NCBI RefSeq assembly: GCF_000620645.1
Contig: NZ_JIAV01000020.1
Span: forward strand, 62,001-126,000
Direction: 5' to 3'
Length of the DNA stretch: 64,000 bases
From: Nocardioides sp. URHA0032
GTDB lineage: Bacteria > Actinomycetota > Actinomycetes > Propionibacteriales > Nocardioidaceae
Below the pieces are notes generated by a model, which saw only the letters and a list, made by a program, of their open reading frames with translations, was not told the DNA's origin and made no database searches. This document shows, piece after piece, positions 52,469 to 60,858 of the stretch; the stretch's first letter is position 1; each line of letters opens with the position of its first letter. Both the position numbers and the translations under genes were made by a program.

Positions 52469-53077
52469 GTGGACCTCACCAACCGACAGCCGCGGCGCGA
52501 GCGCGCTCGCCCGATGTCGCCCGACGAGCGGCGTGAGCACCTCGTCGACGCGACGCTCAACCTGCTGCGCGTGCACGGCCGCGAGATCACCACCCGGCAG
52601 CTGGCCGAGGAGGCCGGCGTCGCGGAGGGCACGATCTTCCGGGTCTTCGACTCCAAGGACGAGCTCGTCGACGCGGCGATCCGGCGCGCGTTCGAGCCCG
52701 GCGACGTCGTCGCCCGGATCGCGGAGATCGACCCGGGCCTCCCCCTCCGGTCCCGGCTGGTCGCCCTCGTGGCGATCCTGCAGCAGCGGTTCCGCGCGAC
52801 CTTCGGCCTGATGCAGAAGGTCGGGCTCGTGGGCCCGCCCCGCGACGCCCGGGACTCGACCGCGGCCGCCGCCTGGCGCCACCAGCTCGAGGGGCTGATG
52901 GCCGAGCTGGTCGCACCCGACGCCGACCAGCTCACCGTGCCGGTCCTCGAGTTCGTGCACGTGCTGCGACTCCTGACCTTCGCCGGCAGCCACGAGCTGA
53001 TCTCCGACGGCCGGCTGATGAGCCCGGACCAGATCGTCGACACCGTCCTCCTGGGCCTCACGAGAAGGAACCCCTGA
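52469..53077 (+). CDS. TetR-family transcriptional regulator
   Basis: A 202-residue repressor with an N-terminal helix-turn-helix (about residues 35-70: TTRQLAEEAGVAEGTIFRVF) and a helical ligand domain. GTG 52469 is used since the promoter -10 ends at 52460; an earlier ATG at 52442 lies within the operator. It precedes and overlaps the ABC exporter pair and probably represses the whole operon, including itself, through the palindrome at 52435-52452. Confidence 0.88.
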   Translation: MDLTNRQPRRERARPMSPDERREHLVDATLNLLRVHGREITTRQLAEEAGVAEGTIFRVFDSKDELVDAAIRRAFEPGDVVARIAEIDPGLPLRSRLVALVAILQQRFRATFGLMQKVGLVGPPRDARDSTAAAAWRHQLEGLMAELVAPDADQLTVPVLEFVHVLRLLTFAGSHELISDGRLMSPDQIVDTVLLGLTRRNP

Positions 53078-54813
53078 TGCTGCTCCAGCTCCTGCGCGAG
53101 CGACTCGCGCCGTACCGCACCTGGATCACGCTCGTGGTGCTGTTCCAGTTCGCCGCCGTGGTGGCGATGCTCTACCTGCCGAAGCTGAACGCCGACATCA
53201 TCGACCGCGGCATCGCGACCGGCGACACCCGCTACATCATGCACACCGGCGCGCTGATGCTCGCGATCTCGCTCGGCCAGATCGTGTGCTCGGTGCTCGC
53301 GGTGTGGTTCGGCGCGCGAACCGCGATGGCGTTCGGCCAGGACGTCCGGGTGTCGCTGTTCCGGCGGGTGGGCGCGTTCTCGGCCCGGGAGGTGCAGGAC
53401 TTCGGCGCGCCGTCCCTGATCACCCGCAGCACCAACGACGTGCAGCAGGTTCAGATGCTGGTGCTGATGGCCTGCAACATCGCGGTCCAGTCGCCGATCA
53501 TGATGGTCGGCGGCGTGATCATGGCGCTGCACGTGGACTCCGGCCTCGGCTGGATCCTCGCGGTCGTCGTGCCGGCCCTGTTCCTCTGCGTCGGGTTCGT
53601 CGTCAGCCGGATGGTGCCGAGCTTCCGCGCCATGCAGGCACGCATCGACGAGGTGAACCGGGTGCTGCGGGAGCAGATCACCGGCATCCGCGTCGTGCGG
53701 GCGTTCGTCCGTGAGCCCCATGAGGCGAGGCGGTTCGGTACGGCGAACGACGACCTCACCGAGGTCTCGGTCCGGGCCGGACGCTGGATGGCCACGATGT
53801 TCCCGCTCGTGATCCTGGTCGTGAACGTCTCCAGCGTCGCGGTCATCTGGTTCGGCGGCCACCGGATCGACAGCGGGCAGATGCTGCCGGGCGCGATGAC
53901 GGCGTTCCTCTCCTACCTGATGCAGATCCTGATGTCGGTGATGATGGCGACGTTCATGCTGATGATGGTCCCGCGCGCATCCGTGTGCGGCGACCGGATC
54001 GCGGAGGTGCTCGGCACCGAGACGTCCGTCGAGCCGGCGGCCGAGCCGGTCGCCCCGGACCCGGCGCTGCGTGGGCACCTGCAGCTCGACCACGTCACCT
54101 TCGCCTACCCGGGCGCCGACGAGCCGGTGCTCAGCGACGTGTCCTTCCAGGCGCGCCCCGGCCAGGTGGTCGCCGTGATCGGCTCGACCGGGGCCGGCAA
54201 GAGCACGCTGGTCAACCTGGTGCCCCGGCTCTTCGACGCCAGCTCGGGCTCGGTGCGGGTCGCCGGCCAGGACGTCCGGCACCTCGACCAGGACCTGCTC
54301 TGGGCGCAGCTGGGCCTGATCCCCCAGAAGGCGTACCTGTTCAGCGGCACCATCCGCAGCAACCTCGAGTACGGCAAGGCGGACGCGACCGACGAGGAGA
54401 TGTGGGCCGCGCTCGAGGTGGCACAGGGCCGCGACTTCGTCGAGGCGCTGCCCGAGGGCCTCGATGCCCCGGTCACGCAGGGTGGCACCAACTTCTCCGG
54501 AGGCCAGCGGCAGCGGCTCGCGATCGCGCGGGCGCTGGTGCGTAAGCCCGGGATCTACCTGTTCGACGACTCGTTCTCCGCGCTCGACCTCGCGACCGAC
54601 GCGCGGTTGCGCGCCGCGCTCAGGCCCGAGACGCGGGACGCGACGGTCGTGATCGTGGCCCAGCGGATCAGCACCATCAAGGACGCCGACCTGATCCTGG
54701 TGCTCGAGGACGGCCGGGTGGTCGGCCGCGGCACGCACCACGAGCTGCTGGCCGAGAGCACGACGTACCAGGAGATCGTCACCTCGCAGATGACCGCGGA
54801 GGAGGCGGCATGA
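53077..54813 (+). CDS. Heterodimeric ABC exporter subunit 1 (degenerate-site ATPase)
   Basis: A 578-residue half-transporter: six membrane helices (about 15-310) and an ATPase with Walker [10 protein letters not shown], signature FSGGQRQRL, and Walker [12 protein letters not shown]. The catalytic Glu after Walker B is Asp, as in the degenerate half of TM287/288-type heterodimers. Start ATG 53077 overlaps the tetR stop (TGATG), with AAGGA upstream. It pairs with the next gene to export lipophilic drugs or lipids. Confidence 0.9.
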   Translation: MLLQLLRERLAPYRTWITLVVLFQFAAVVAMLYLPKLNADIIDRGIATGDTRYIMHTGALMLAISLGQIVCSVLAVWFGARTAMAFGQDVRVSLFRRVGAFSAREVQDFGAPSLITRSTNDVQQVQMLVLMACNIAVQSPIMMVGGVIMALHVDSGLGWILAVVVPALFLCVGFVVSRMVPSFRAMQARIDEVNRVLREQITGIRVVRAFVREPHEARRFGTANDDLTEVSVRAGRWMATMFPLVILVVNVSSVAVIWFGGHRIDSGQMLPGAMTAFLSYLMQILMSVMMATFMLMMVPRASVCGDRIAEVLGTETSVEPAAEPVAPDPALRGHLQLDHVTFAYPGADEPVLSDVSFQARPGQVVAVIGSTGAGKSTLVNLVPRLFDASSGSVRVAGQDVRHLDQDLLWAQLGLIPQKAYLFSGTIRSNLEYGKADATDEEMWAALEVAQGRDFVEALPEGLDAPVTQGGTNFSGGQRQRLAIARALVRKPGIYLFDDSFSALDLATDARLRAALRPETRDATVVIVAQRISTIKDADLILVLEDGRVVGRGTHHELLAESTTYQEIVTSQMTAEEAA

Positions 54814-56777
54814 GCCAGACCGAGAACCAGACCCCGACCCGGTCGAAGCCCCAGGGTTTCAAGCAGACCGAGCGCATCGAGGCGCCGATGGGCGGCCCGG
54901 GCCGCGGCCCCATGGGCGGCGGCATGGTCGGCCAGAAGGCGATGGACTTCGGGCCGTCCGGCAAGCGGCTCGCCGCCCGGATGCGGCCGGACCGCGGCAA
55001 GGCGGTCCTCGTCGTGCTGCTCGGCATCGCCAGTGTCACGCTGATGTCGATCGGCCCGCGGATCCTGGGCCACGCCACCGACCTCGTCTTCAACGGCTAC
55101 ATCGGCTCGAAGATCCCGCCGGGCACCCCGGAGTCCGCCTGGCCGCAGGCGATCCAGGGCATGGACGTCGTCCCCGGCCGGGGCGTCGACTTCACCGCGG
55201 TCGGGCACGTACTGATGATCGTGCTCGCGATCTACGCGGTCGCGTCGCTGCTCTCGTGGCTCCAGGGCTTCGTCCTCAACACCGTCGTGCAGAACACGGT
55301 GCGCACGCTGCGCCAGGACGTCGAGGACAAGATCAACCGGCTGCCGCTGGGCTACTTCGACCGGTCCCCGCGCGGCGAGCTGCTGTCGCGGGTCACCAAC
55401 GACATCGACAACGTCAGCCAGACGCTCCAGCAGACGATGAGCCAGCTGCTCACCTCGGTGATGACGGTCGTCGCCGTGCTGGCGATGATGATCTGGATCT
55501 CGCCGCTGCTGGCCCTGGTGGCGCTGATCACCGTGCCGCTGTCGCTGGTCGTCACCGCGCAGATCATGAAGCGGTCGCAGGGCCAGTTCGTGGCGCAGTG
55601 GCGGCGCACCGGCGCCCTCAACGCGCACGTCGAGGAGTCGTTCTCGGGCCACGCGCTGGTCAAGGTGTTCGGCCGCCAGGCGGAGGTCGAGAGGAAGTTC
55701 GCCGAGGAGAACGACGAGCTGGCCAGGGTGAGCTTCGGCGCGCAGTTCGTGAGCGGCCTGATCATGCCGTCGATGATGTTCATCGGGAACCTCAACTACG
55801 TGCTCGTCGCCGTCATCGGCGCCCTCCGGGTCGCGCACGGCCAGTTGTCGCTGGGCGAGGTGCAGGCCTTCATCCAGTACAGCCGGCAGTTCACGCAGCC
55901 GCTGACCACCGTGGCCTCGATGGCGAACCTGCTGCAGTCCGGCGTCGCGTCCGCGGAACGGGTCTTCGAGCTGCTCGACGCCGACGAGGAGCCCGAGGAC
56001 GCCGGCGGCCTGCCGGCTCCCGGCCGTCGTGGCGAGGTGGCCTTCGAGCACGTGTCGTTCCGGTACGACGTGGACCGCCCGCTGATCACCGACCTCTCGC
56101 TGGTCGCGCGACCCGGGCAGACGGTCGCGATCGTGGGCCCGACGGGCGCCGGCAAGACCACGCTGGTGAACCTGGTGATGCGGTTCTACGACGTCGACGC
56201 CGGCCGGATCACCCTCGACGGCGTGGACATCGCGGGCATGCCGCGGGCCGCGCTGCGTGGGCAGATCGGGATGGTGCTGCAGGACACCTGGCTGTTCGCC
56301 GGGACGATCCGGGACAACATCGCCTACGGACGTCCGGACGCGACCGAGGAGGACATCCTCGAGGCCGCGCGGGCGACGTTCGTGGACCGGTTCGTGCACT
56401 CCCTGCCCGACGGGTACGACACCCTCATCGACGAGGAGGGGTCGAACCTCTCCGCCGGTGAGCGCCAGCTGGTGACGATCGCACGGGCCTTCCTGACCGA
56501 CCCGGCCCTGCTCATCCTCGACGAGGCGACGTCCTCGGTCGACACCCGCACCGAGCTGCTGCTCCAGCACGCGATGGCGGCGCTGCGGACCGACCGCACG
56601 TCGTTCGTGATCGCCCACCGGCTCAGCACGATCCGCGACGCCGACCTGATCCTGGTCATGGAGGACGGCGCGATCGTCGAGCAGGGCAGCCACGACGAGC
56701 TCATCGATCGGGACGGCGCCTACGCCCGGCTCTACCGGGCCCAGTTCACCGCCGCGCTCGACGAGGAGGTGGCCTGA
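54810..56777 (+). CDS. Heterodimeric ABC exporter subunit 2 (catalytic ATPase)
   Basis: A 655-residue half-transporter with a 60-residue Gly/Met/Pro-rich cytoplasmic extension, six membrane helices, a long first extracytoplasmic loop (about 90-130) and an ATPase: Walker [10 protein letters not shown], signature LSAGERQLV (in place of LSGGQ), Walker [13 protein letters not shown] with catalytic Glu, and the switch His in IAHRLST. It complements the degenerate first subunit. ATG 54810 overlaps the previous stop. The operon ends here and is followed after 8 bp by a new promoter. Confidence 0.9.
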   Translation: MSQTENQTPTRSKPQGFKQTERIEAPMGGPGRGPMGGGMVGQKAMDFGPSGKRLAARMRPDRGKAVLVVLLGIASVTLMSIGPRILGHATDLVFNGYIGSKIPPGTPESAWPQAIQGMDVVPGRGVDFTAVGHVLMIVLAIYAVASLLSWLQGFVLNTVVQNTVRTLRQDVEDKINRLPLGYFDRSPRGELLSRVTNDIDNVSQTLQQTMSQLLTSVMTVVAVLAMMIWISPLLALVALITVPLSLVVTAQIMKRSQGQFVAQWRRTGALNAHVEESFSGHALVKVFGRQAEVERKFAEENDELARVSFGAQFVSGLIMPSMMFIGNLNYVLVAVIGALRVAHGQLSLGEVQAFIQYSRQFTQPLTTVASMANLLQSGVASAERVFELLDADEEPEDAGGLPAPGRRGEVAFEHVSFRYDVDRPLITDLSLVARPGQTVAIVGPTGAGKTTLVNLVMRFYDVDAGRITLDGVDIAGMPRAALRGQIGMVLQDTWLFAGTIRDNIAYGRPDATEEDILEAARATFVDRFVHSLPDGYDTLIDEEGSNLSAGERQLVTIARAFLTDPALLILDEATSSVDTRTELLLQHAMAALRTDRTSFVIAHRLSTIRDADLILVMEDGAIVEQGSHDELIDRDGAYARLYRAQFTAALDEEVA

Positions 56778-56785
56778 TTAATCCC

Positions 56786-56814
56786 TTGAACCGCCCCGCG
56801 TGCCGACCTACCGT
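56786..56814 (+). promoter_or_regulatory. Strong predicted promoter of a short transcript
   Basis: TTGAAC (56786-56791), a 17-bp spacer and TACCGT (56809-56814) match the principal-sigma consensus well. Transcription would begin near 56821. No sense gene of normal length follows; only the 12-codon ORF and structured sequence lie before the convergent UvrA-like gene. Confidence 0.6.
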
Positions 56815-56846
56815 TGCCGCACACGGGAAAGGAGGTGGTCCGAAGA

Positions 56847-56885
56847 ATGAGTTCTTCTGGGACGCGTGAGGTGGCTGCCCGCTAG
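56847..56885 (+). CDS. 12-codon ORF with near-perfect ribosome-binding site
   Basis: The peptide is MSSSGTREVAAR. AAAGGAGGT (56828-56836) is an extended match to the 3' end of 16S rRNA, far better than at most genes in this window, with 11 nt between GGAGG and the ATG. With the promoter at 56786 it makes a complete small expression unit. It has no downstream gene on this strand, so a classical attenuator role is not evident. It might be a regulatory or toxic-type peptide, or mark a dual-function small RNA. Confidence 0.45.
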   Translation: MSSSGTREVAAR

Positions 56886-57023
56886 CAGCCCACTGGCATG
56901 AACCCGGGGTGGAGTCACTCCGGGCAGGCTGCTGGTGAATCCATCGCAGTCACCCGACCCGCAGGTGATCCGGTCATCACGTCCACCGGAGCGGGCTCCG
57001 TCAGGAGTCCACACCTGCGGGTC
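56884..57023 (+). ncRNA. Structured RNA region after the 12-codon ORF (candidate)
   Basis: AGCAGCC (56884-56890) pairs with GGCTGCT (56927-56933), enclosing CCCGG (56903-56907) with CCGGG (56920-56924). Further on, GACCCGCAGGTG (56956-56967) pairs perfectly with CACCTGCGGGTC (57012-57023). The second, long stem ends 16 bp before the end of the convergent gene and may terminate transcription. This could be the body of a small RNA or a bidirectional terminator region. Confidence 0.4.
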
Positions 57024-57039
57024 GCTGCACGTCCGGACC

Positions 57040-59493
57040 TCAGACCCTCCGGAGCCGCCTCGCGAGGTACGGCGCGGTCGCGCTGTTCTGGGCCCTGGCG
57101 ACCTCGGTCGGCGGCCCGGTGGCGACCACCCGCCCGCCCGCGTCGCCACCACCGGGGCCGAGGTCGACGACCCAGTCGGCCGAGGCGATCGTGTCGAGGT
57201 CGTGCTCGACCAGGACGACCGTGTTGCCGGCGTCCACCAGCCGGTGCAGCTGGTGCAGCAGCAACGTGATGTCGGCGGGATGCAGCCCGGCCGTCGGCTC
57301 GTCCAGCAGGTAGAGCGCATGACCCCGGCGGGCACGCTGGAGCTCGGTGGCCAGCTTGATCCGCTGGGCCTCACCGCCGCTGAGCTCGGTCGCCGGCTGG
57401 CCGAGCCGCAGGTAGCCCAGCCCGACGTCGCGGAGCGTCTCGAGGCTGCGCGCGGCAGCGGGGAGATCGCCGAGGAACGTCGCGGCGCCGTCGACCGACA
57501 GCGCCAGCACCTCGGCGATGTTCCTGCCCCGGTAGGTCACCTCCAGGGTCTCGGCGTTGTAGCGCGCACCGTGGCAGGTCGGGCACGGCGCATAGGTGCC
57601 GGGCAGGAACAACAGCTCCACCGCGACGAAGCCCTCGCCCTGGCAGGTCTCGCACCGGCCCTCCGGGACGTTGAACGAGAAGCGCCCCGGCGAGTAGCCA
57701 CGCTCCCGCGCCTCGTCGGTGGAGGCGTACAGCTTGCGCACCGCGTCGAACATGCCGGTGTAGGTCGCCAGGTTGGACCGCGGGGTCCGGCCGATCGGGC
57801 GCTGGTCGACGAGGACCAGCCGGTCGAACGCCTCGAGGCCGGCCGCGTCCTGGACGTCGACCTCGAGCCGCCCGTCCTCCCCGGCCTCGCCACGGCCACG
57901 GTCCTCGGGCGCCAGGCCCAGGTGCCTGCCGACGACCTCGGCGAGCACCTGGGTCACCAGGGTCGACTTGCCGGACCCGGAGACGCCGGTCACCGCCGTC
58001 AGCACGCAGAGCGGGACGTCGACGGAGACGTCGCGCAGGTTGTGCCGGGAGACGCCACGCAGGTGCAGCCAGCCCTGCGGGGGACGGGCCCGGCACTCCA
58101 GCGGCTCGGCGCGGCCGAAGAGGTAGCGGCTGGTGGCCGACTCCTCGACCTCCTCGAGGCCCGCGACCGGCCCGCTGTAGAGCACCCGCCCGCCGCCCTC
58201 GCCGGCACCCGGCCCGATGTCGACGATCCAGTCCGCCCGCCGTACGACGTCCAGGTCGTGCTCGACGACGAAGAGCGAGTTGCCCGACGCCTTCAGCCGG
58301 TCGAGCACGTCCAGCAGCGGCTCCGCGTCGGCCGGGTGCAGGCCGGCCGACGGCTCGTCGAGCACGTAGACGACACCGAACAGCCCCGATCGCAGCTGGG
58401 TGGCGATCCGCATCCGCTGGGCCTCGCCGGGTGAGAGCGTCGTCGACCGCCGGTCGAGGCTCAGGTAGCCCAGGCCGAGGTCGAGCAGGACCTCGACCCG
58501 GGCGAGCAGGTCGGTGCAGATCCGCACCGCCACCTCGTTGGTCTCCTGGGGGAGGTCGGCCACCGGCCGCAGCACGGTGACCAGGTCGGCGAGCTGCATG
58601 GCGTTGACCTCGGCGATCGACCGGCCGGCGAAGGTCACCGCCAGGGCCTCGGGCCGCAGCCCGCTGCCGCCGCAGTCGGGGCAGGGCGTGTCGACGACGA
58701 AGCGCAGCGCCCGCTCGCGCATCCGCTCGCTCGTGGAGTCGGCGAGCACGTGCATGACGTGCTTGCGGGCACTCCAGAAGGTGCCGTGGTAGCCGTAGTC
58801 GATCCGGTCGCGCTCGGGCTTGATCAGGACCGCGGGCTGCTCGTCGGTGTAGAGCAGCCAGTCGCGGTCCTTCTTCCTGAGCCGGCGCCACGGCTTGTCG
58901 ATGTCGATGCCCAGGCCGGCCACGATGCTGCGCAGGTTGGCGCCCTGCCAGGCCCCCGGCCAGGCGGCGATCGCGCCGTCGCGGATGCTCAGCGACGGGT
59001 CGGGGACCAGGAGGTCCTCGGTGACGTCGTGGACCACCCCGAGGCCGTGGCACCGGGGGCACGCGCCCGCCACGGTGTTGGGCGAGAACGCCTCGGCGTC
59101 CAGGCGCGGAGCTCCGCGCGGGTAGCTGCCGGCCCGCGAGTAGAGCATCCGCAGCAGGTTGGACAGCGTGGTGATGGTGCCGACGGTCGACCGGGAGCTC
59201 CGCGCACCGCGACGCTGCTGCAGGGCGACCGCGGGCGGCAGCCCGGTGATCTCCTGCACGTGCGGGGCGCCCACCTGCTGCAGCAGCCGGCGCGCGTACG
59301 GCGCGACCGACTCGAAGTACCGGCGCTGCGCCTCGGCGTACAGCGTGCCGAACGCGAGGGAGGACTTCCCGGAGCCGGAGACGCCGGTGAAGGCGACCAT
59401 CGCGTCGCGCGGGATGTCGACATCGACGTTGCACAGGTTGTTCTCGGCGGCTCCGCGGACACGGACGAAGTGGTCGATCGCATCGTCTGGCAC
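57040..59493 (-). CDS. UvrA-like ATPase (short, UvrA2/drug-resistance type)
   Basis: An 817-residue tandem ABC ATPase related to UvrA: two Walker A motifs (GVSGSGKSS and GVSGSGKST), signatures TTLSPGEAQRM and TELSGGEAQRI, Walker B VYVLDEPSAGLHP and LYLLDEPTAGLHP, and Cys pairs of zinc modules (CPRCHG, CPDCGG, CETCQG, CPTCHG). UvrA proper has about 950 residues; the shorter length suggests the class lacking the UvrB-binding region, often linked to antibiotic tolerance. GTG 59493 has TACGGG 6 nt upstream. Confidence 0.88.
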   Translation of the reverse strand: MPDDAIDHFVRVRGAAENNLCNVDVDIPRDAMVAFTGVSGSGKSSLAFGTLYAEAQRRYFESVAPYARRLLQQVGAPHVQEITGLPPAVALQQRRGARSSRSTVGTITTLSNLLRMLYSRAGSYPRGAPRLDAEAFSPNTVAGACPRCHGLGVVHDVTEDLLVPDPSLSIRDGAIAAWPGAWQGANLRSIVAGLGIDIDKPWRRLRKKDRDWLLYTDEQPAVLIKPERDRIDYGYHGTFWSARKHVMHVLADSTSERMRERALRFVVDTPCPDCGGSGLRPEALAVTFAGRSIAEVNAMQLADLVTVLRPVADLPQETNEVAVRICTDLLARVEVLLDLGLGYLSLDRRSTTLSPGEAQRMRIATQLRSGLFGVVYVLDEPSAGLHPADAEPLLDVLDRLKASGNSLFVVEHDLDVVRRADWIVDIGPGAGEGGGRVLYSGPVAGLEEVEESATSRYLFGRAEPLECRARPPQGWLHLRGVSRHNLRDVSVDVPLCVLTAVTGVSGSGKSTLVTQVLAEVVGRHLGLAPEDRGRGEAGEDGRLEVDVQDAAGLEAFDRLVLVDQRPIGRTPRSNLATYTGMFDAVRKLYASTDEARERGYSPGRFSFNVPEGRCETCQGEGFVAVELLFLPGTYAPCPTCHGARYNAETLEVTYRGRNIAEVLALSVDGAATFLGDLPAAARSLETLRDVGLGYLRLGQPATELSGGEAQRIKLATELQRARRGHALYLLDEPTAGLHPADITLLLHQLHRLVDAGNTVVLVEHDLDTIASADWVVDLGPGGGDAGGRVVATGPPTEVARAQNSATAPYLARRLRRV

Positions 59494-59540
59494 GCCCGAC
59501 CCGTACCCAGCGCCCGGTGGCCGGACGCACGGGTGCCAGG

Positions 59541-60161
59541 TCAGGGGGCGACGTAGGCGAGGTCCATGGTGTCGGTGCGTCCGGCCCACTGCAGGGTCAG
59601 GTGCCAGCAGCCCGTCCTCGGCAGGTCGATGATCGAGGGACCGGGCCCGCCGTCGACCACGCGGGTGGCCGTGGCCGATCCGTCCGCGAGCGTCGCTGTG
59701 ATGCGGAGCGACGAACCGTCGGCGACGGGCGAGACCCAGAGGATCTTGTTGTTGTGGTCGGCGGACGGCGGGGCGGTCAGCGGCTGGGCGAAGAGGATCG
59801 CGGCGATGTCACCGCCGTCGCCCAGCACGTACGGCATCCGGGGACGCGGATCGGTGAACCCGGTGCGGGCCCAGTCGGGCAGCACCCGGGTCGGCACCGG
59901 ATCGGCGCACGACGCGCCCGGTGTGGTCGTCGTGGGCTCCCCGGAGGCACCGGTCCGGCCGGACGGCGCGGAGCCCAGTGCGAGGGGCACCGCCACCGAG
60001 ACGGCTGCCACCGCGGCCGCGGCGACGCCCGCGACGGCCCACCGGCGGCGGCGTCGCCGCCTGCTGCCGGCGCCGGCGAGCTCGCGCGTCGGGGGGACCT
60101 GCACCGAGATGTCGTCGGTCGCTGCACGCAGCAGCTCGGCGACCTGTCGTTCGTCGATCAT
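59541..60161 (-). CDS. Membrane protein partnered with ECF sigma, likely anti-sigma factor
   Basis: A 206-residue protein with a short cytoplasmic head (IDERQVAELLRAATDDISVQ), a very basic RRRRRRR stretch, one membrane helix (about residues 43-63), a Thr/Pro linker and an extracytoplasmic domain with two Cys. It starts in the stop of the sigma gene (ATGA). Size and gene order match anti-sigma partners of SigE-family ECF factors, but no zinc-binding HxxxCxxC motif is present. Confidence 0.65.
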   Translation of the reverse strand: MIDERQVAELLRAATDDISVQVPPTRELAGAGSRRRRRRRWAVAGVAAAAVAAVSVAVPLALGSAPSGRTGASGEPTTTTPGASCADPVPTRVLPDWARTGFTDPRPRMPYVLGDGGDIAAILFAQPLTAPPSADHNNKILWVSPVADGSSLRITATLADGSATATRVVDGGPGPSIIDLPRTGCWHLTLQWAGRTDTMDLAYVAP

Positions 60162-60676
60162 CGGTTCTCCTCGTGCGTGCGGGTGATGAGGTCATCGAGT
60201 GACCTGTCCTCGGACAGCACCGCGATGGCTCGCGACGCCCGGCTCTTGACCGTTCCGGGGGCGATCCCCAGGACGGTCGCGATCTGGGCCTCGGTGAGGT
60301 CGGCGAAGTACCGCAGGACCAGGACCTGGCGCTGTTCCCGACCCAGTCGGGCGAGCGACGCGCGGATGCTCTGGCTCAGCGACACTCCCGCGGCCGGGTC
60401 CTCCGTCGCCGGGGGCTCGGGCAGGTCCCGGTACGGGATCTCGCCGCGCCACCTGCGCCGCCGGCTGCGCGTGATGCCGTTGACCAGCACCCGGTACACG
60501 TACGCGTCGCGATCATCCGCGGTCGAGACCCGGCCCCAGGCGCCGTAGCACTGGATGAGGGCCTCCTGCACGGCGTCCTCCGCGTCCTGCTCGCTGCAGC
60601 CGAACAGGACCGCCGAGCGGACCAGCCGCGCGTAGCGGGCGTCCACGAACGCCTGGTAGTCCTCGTCTGGCCTCAC
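60158..60676 (-). CDS. ECF RNA polymerase sigma factor (SigE family)
   Basis: A 172-residue sigma-70-like factor with region 2 (YARLVRSAVLFGCSEQDAED, then VQEALI) and region 4 (LGREQRQVLVLRYFADLTEA, then QIATVLGIAPGTVKSR). It directs RNA polymerase to a stress or envelope regulon. GTG 60676 has AAGGA 8 nt upstream. The downstream gene, overlapping by 4 bp, is its probable anti-sigma partner. Confidence 0.9.
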   Translation of the reverse strand: MRPDEDYQAFVDARYARLVRSAVLFGCSEQDAEDAVQEALIQCYGAWGRVSTADDRDAYVYRVLVNGITRSRRRRWRGEIPYRDLPEPPATEDPAAGVSLSQSIRASLARLGREQRQVLVLRYFADLTEAQIATVLGIAPGTVKSRASRAIAVLSEDRSLDDLITRTHEENR

Positions 60677-60802
60677 GGTCGTCCTTCGCTGTGTGCTCTC
60701 CTACCCACAACGAGCACCTGGACCATGATGACGGTTCCATGGCGGGCGCTGGAGACTGCTGGGACGCCGGGACGAACCCGCCGCGTGACCTCCGACATAG
60801 AA

Positions 60803-60846
60803 GTTGCCGGTGTCAACGATCGAGGAATATAGTTGCCGTTAGCAAC
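60803..60846 (+). promoter_or_regulatory. Promoter with two MarR-type operators
   Basis: GTTGCCGGTGTCAAC (60803-60817) and GTTGCCGTTAGCAAC (60832-60846) are two similar inverted repeats 29 bp apart. A promoter TTGCCG (60804-60809), 18 bp, TATAGT (60828-60833) is threaded through them: site 1 covers the -35, site 2 abuts the -10 and start point. The likely ligand-responsive repressor is the MarR protein of the same operon. Confidence 0.7.
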
Positions 60847-60858
60847 CTTGTACTCCAC

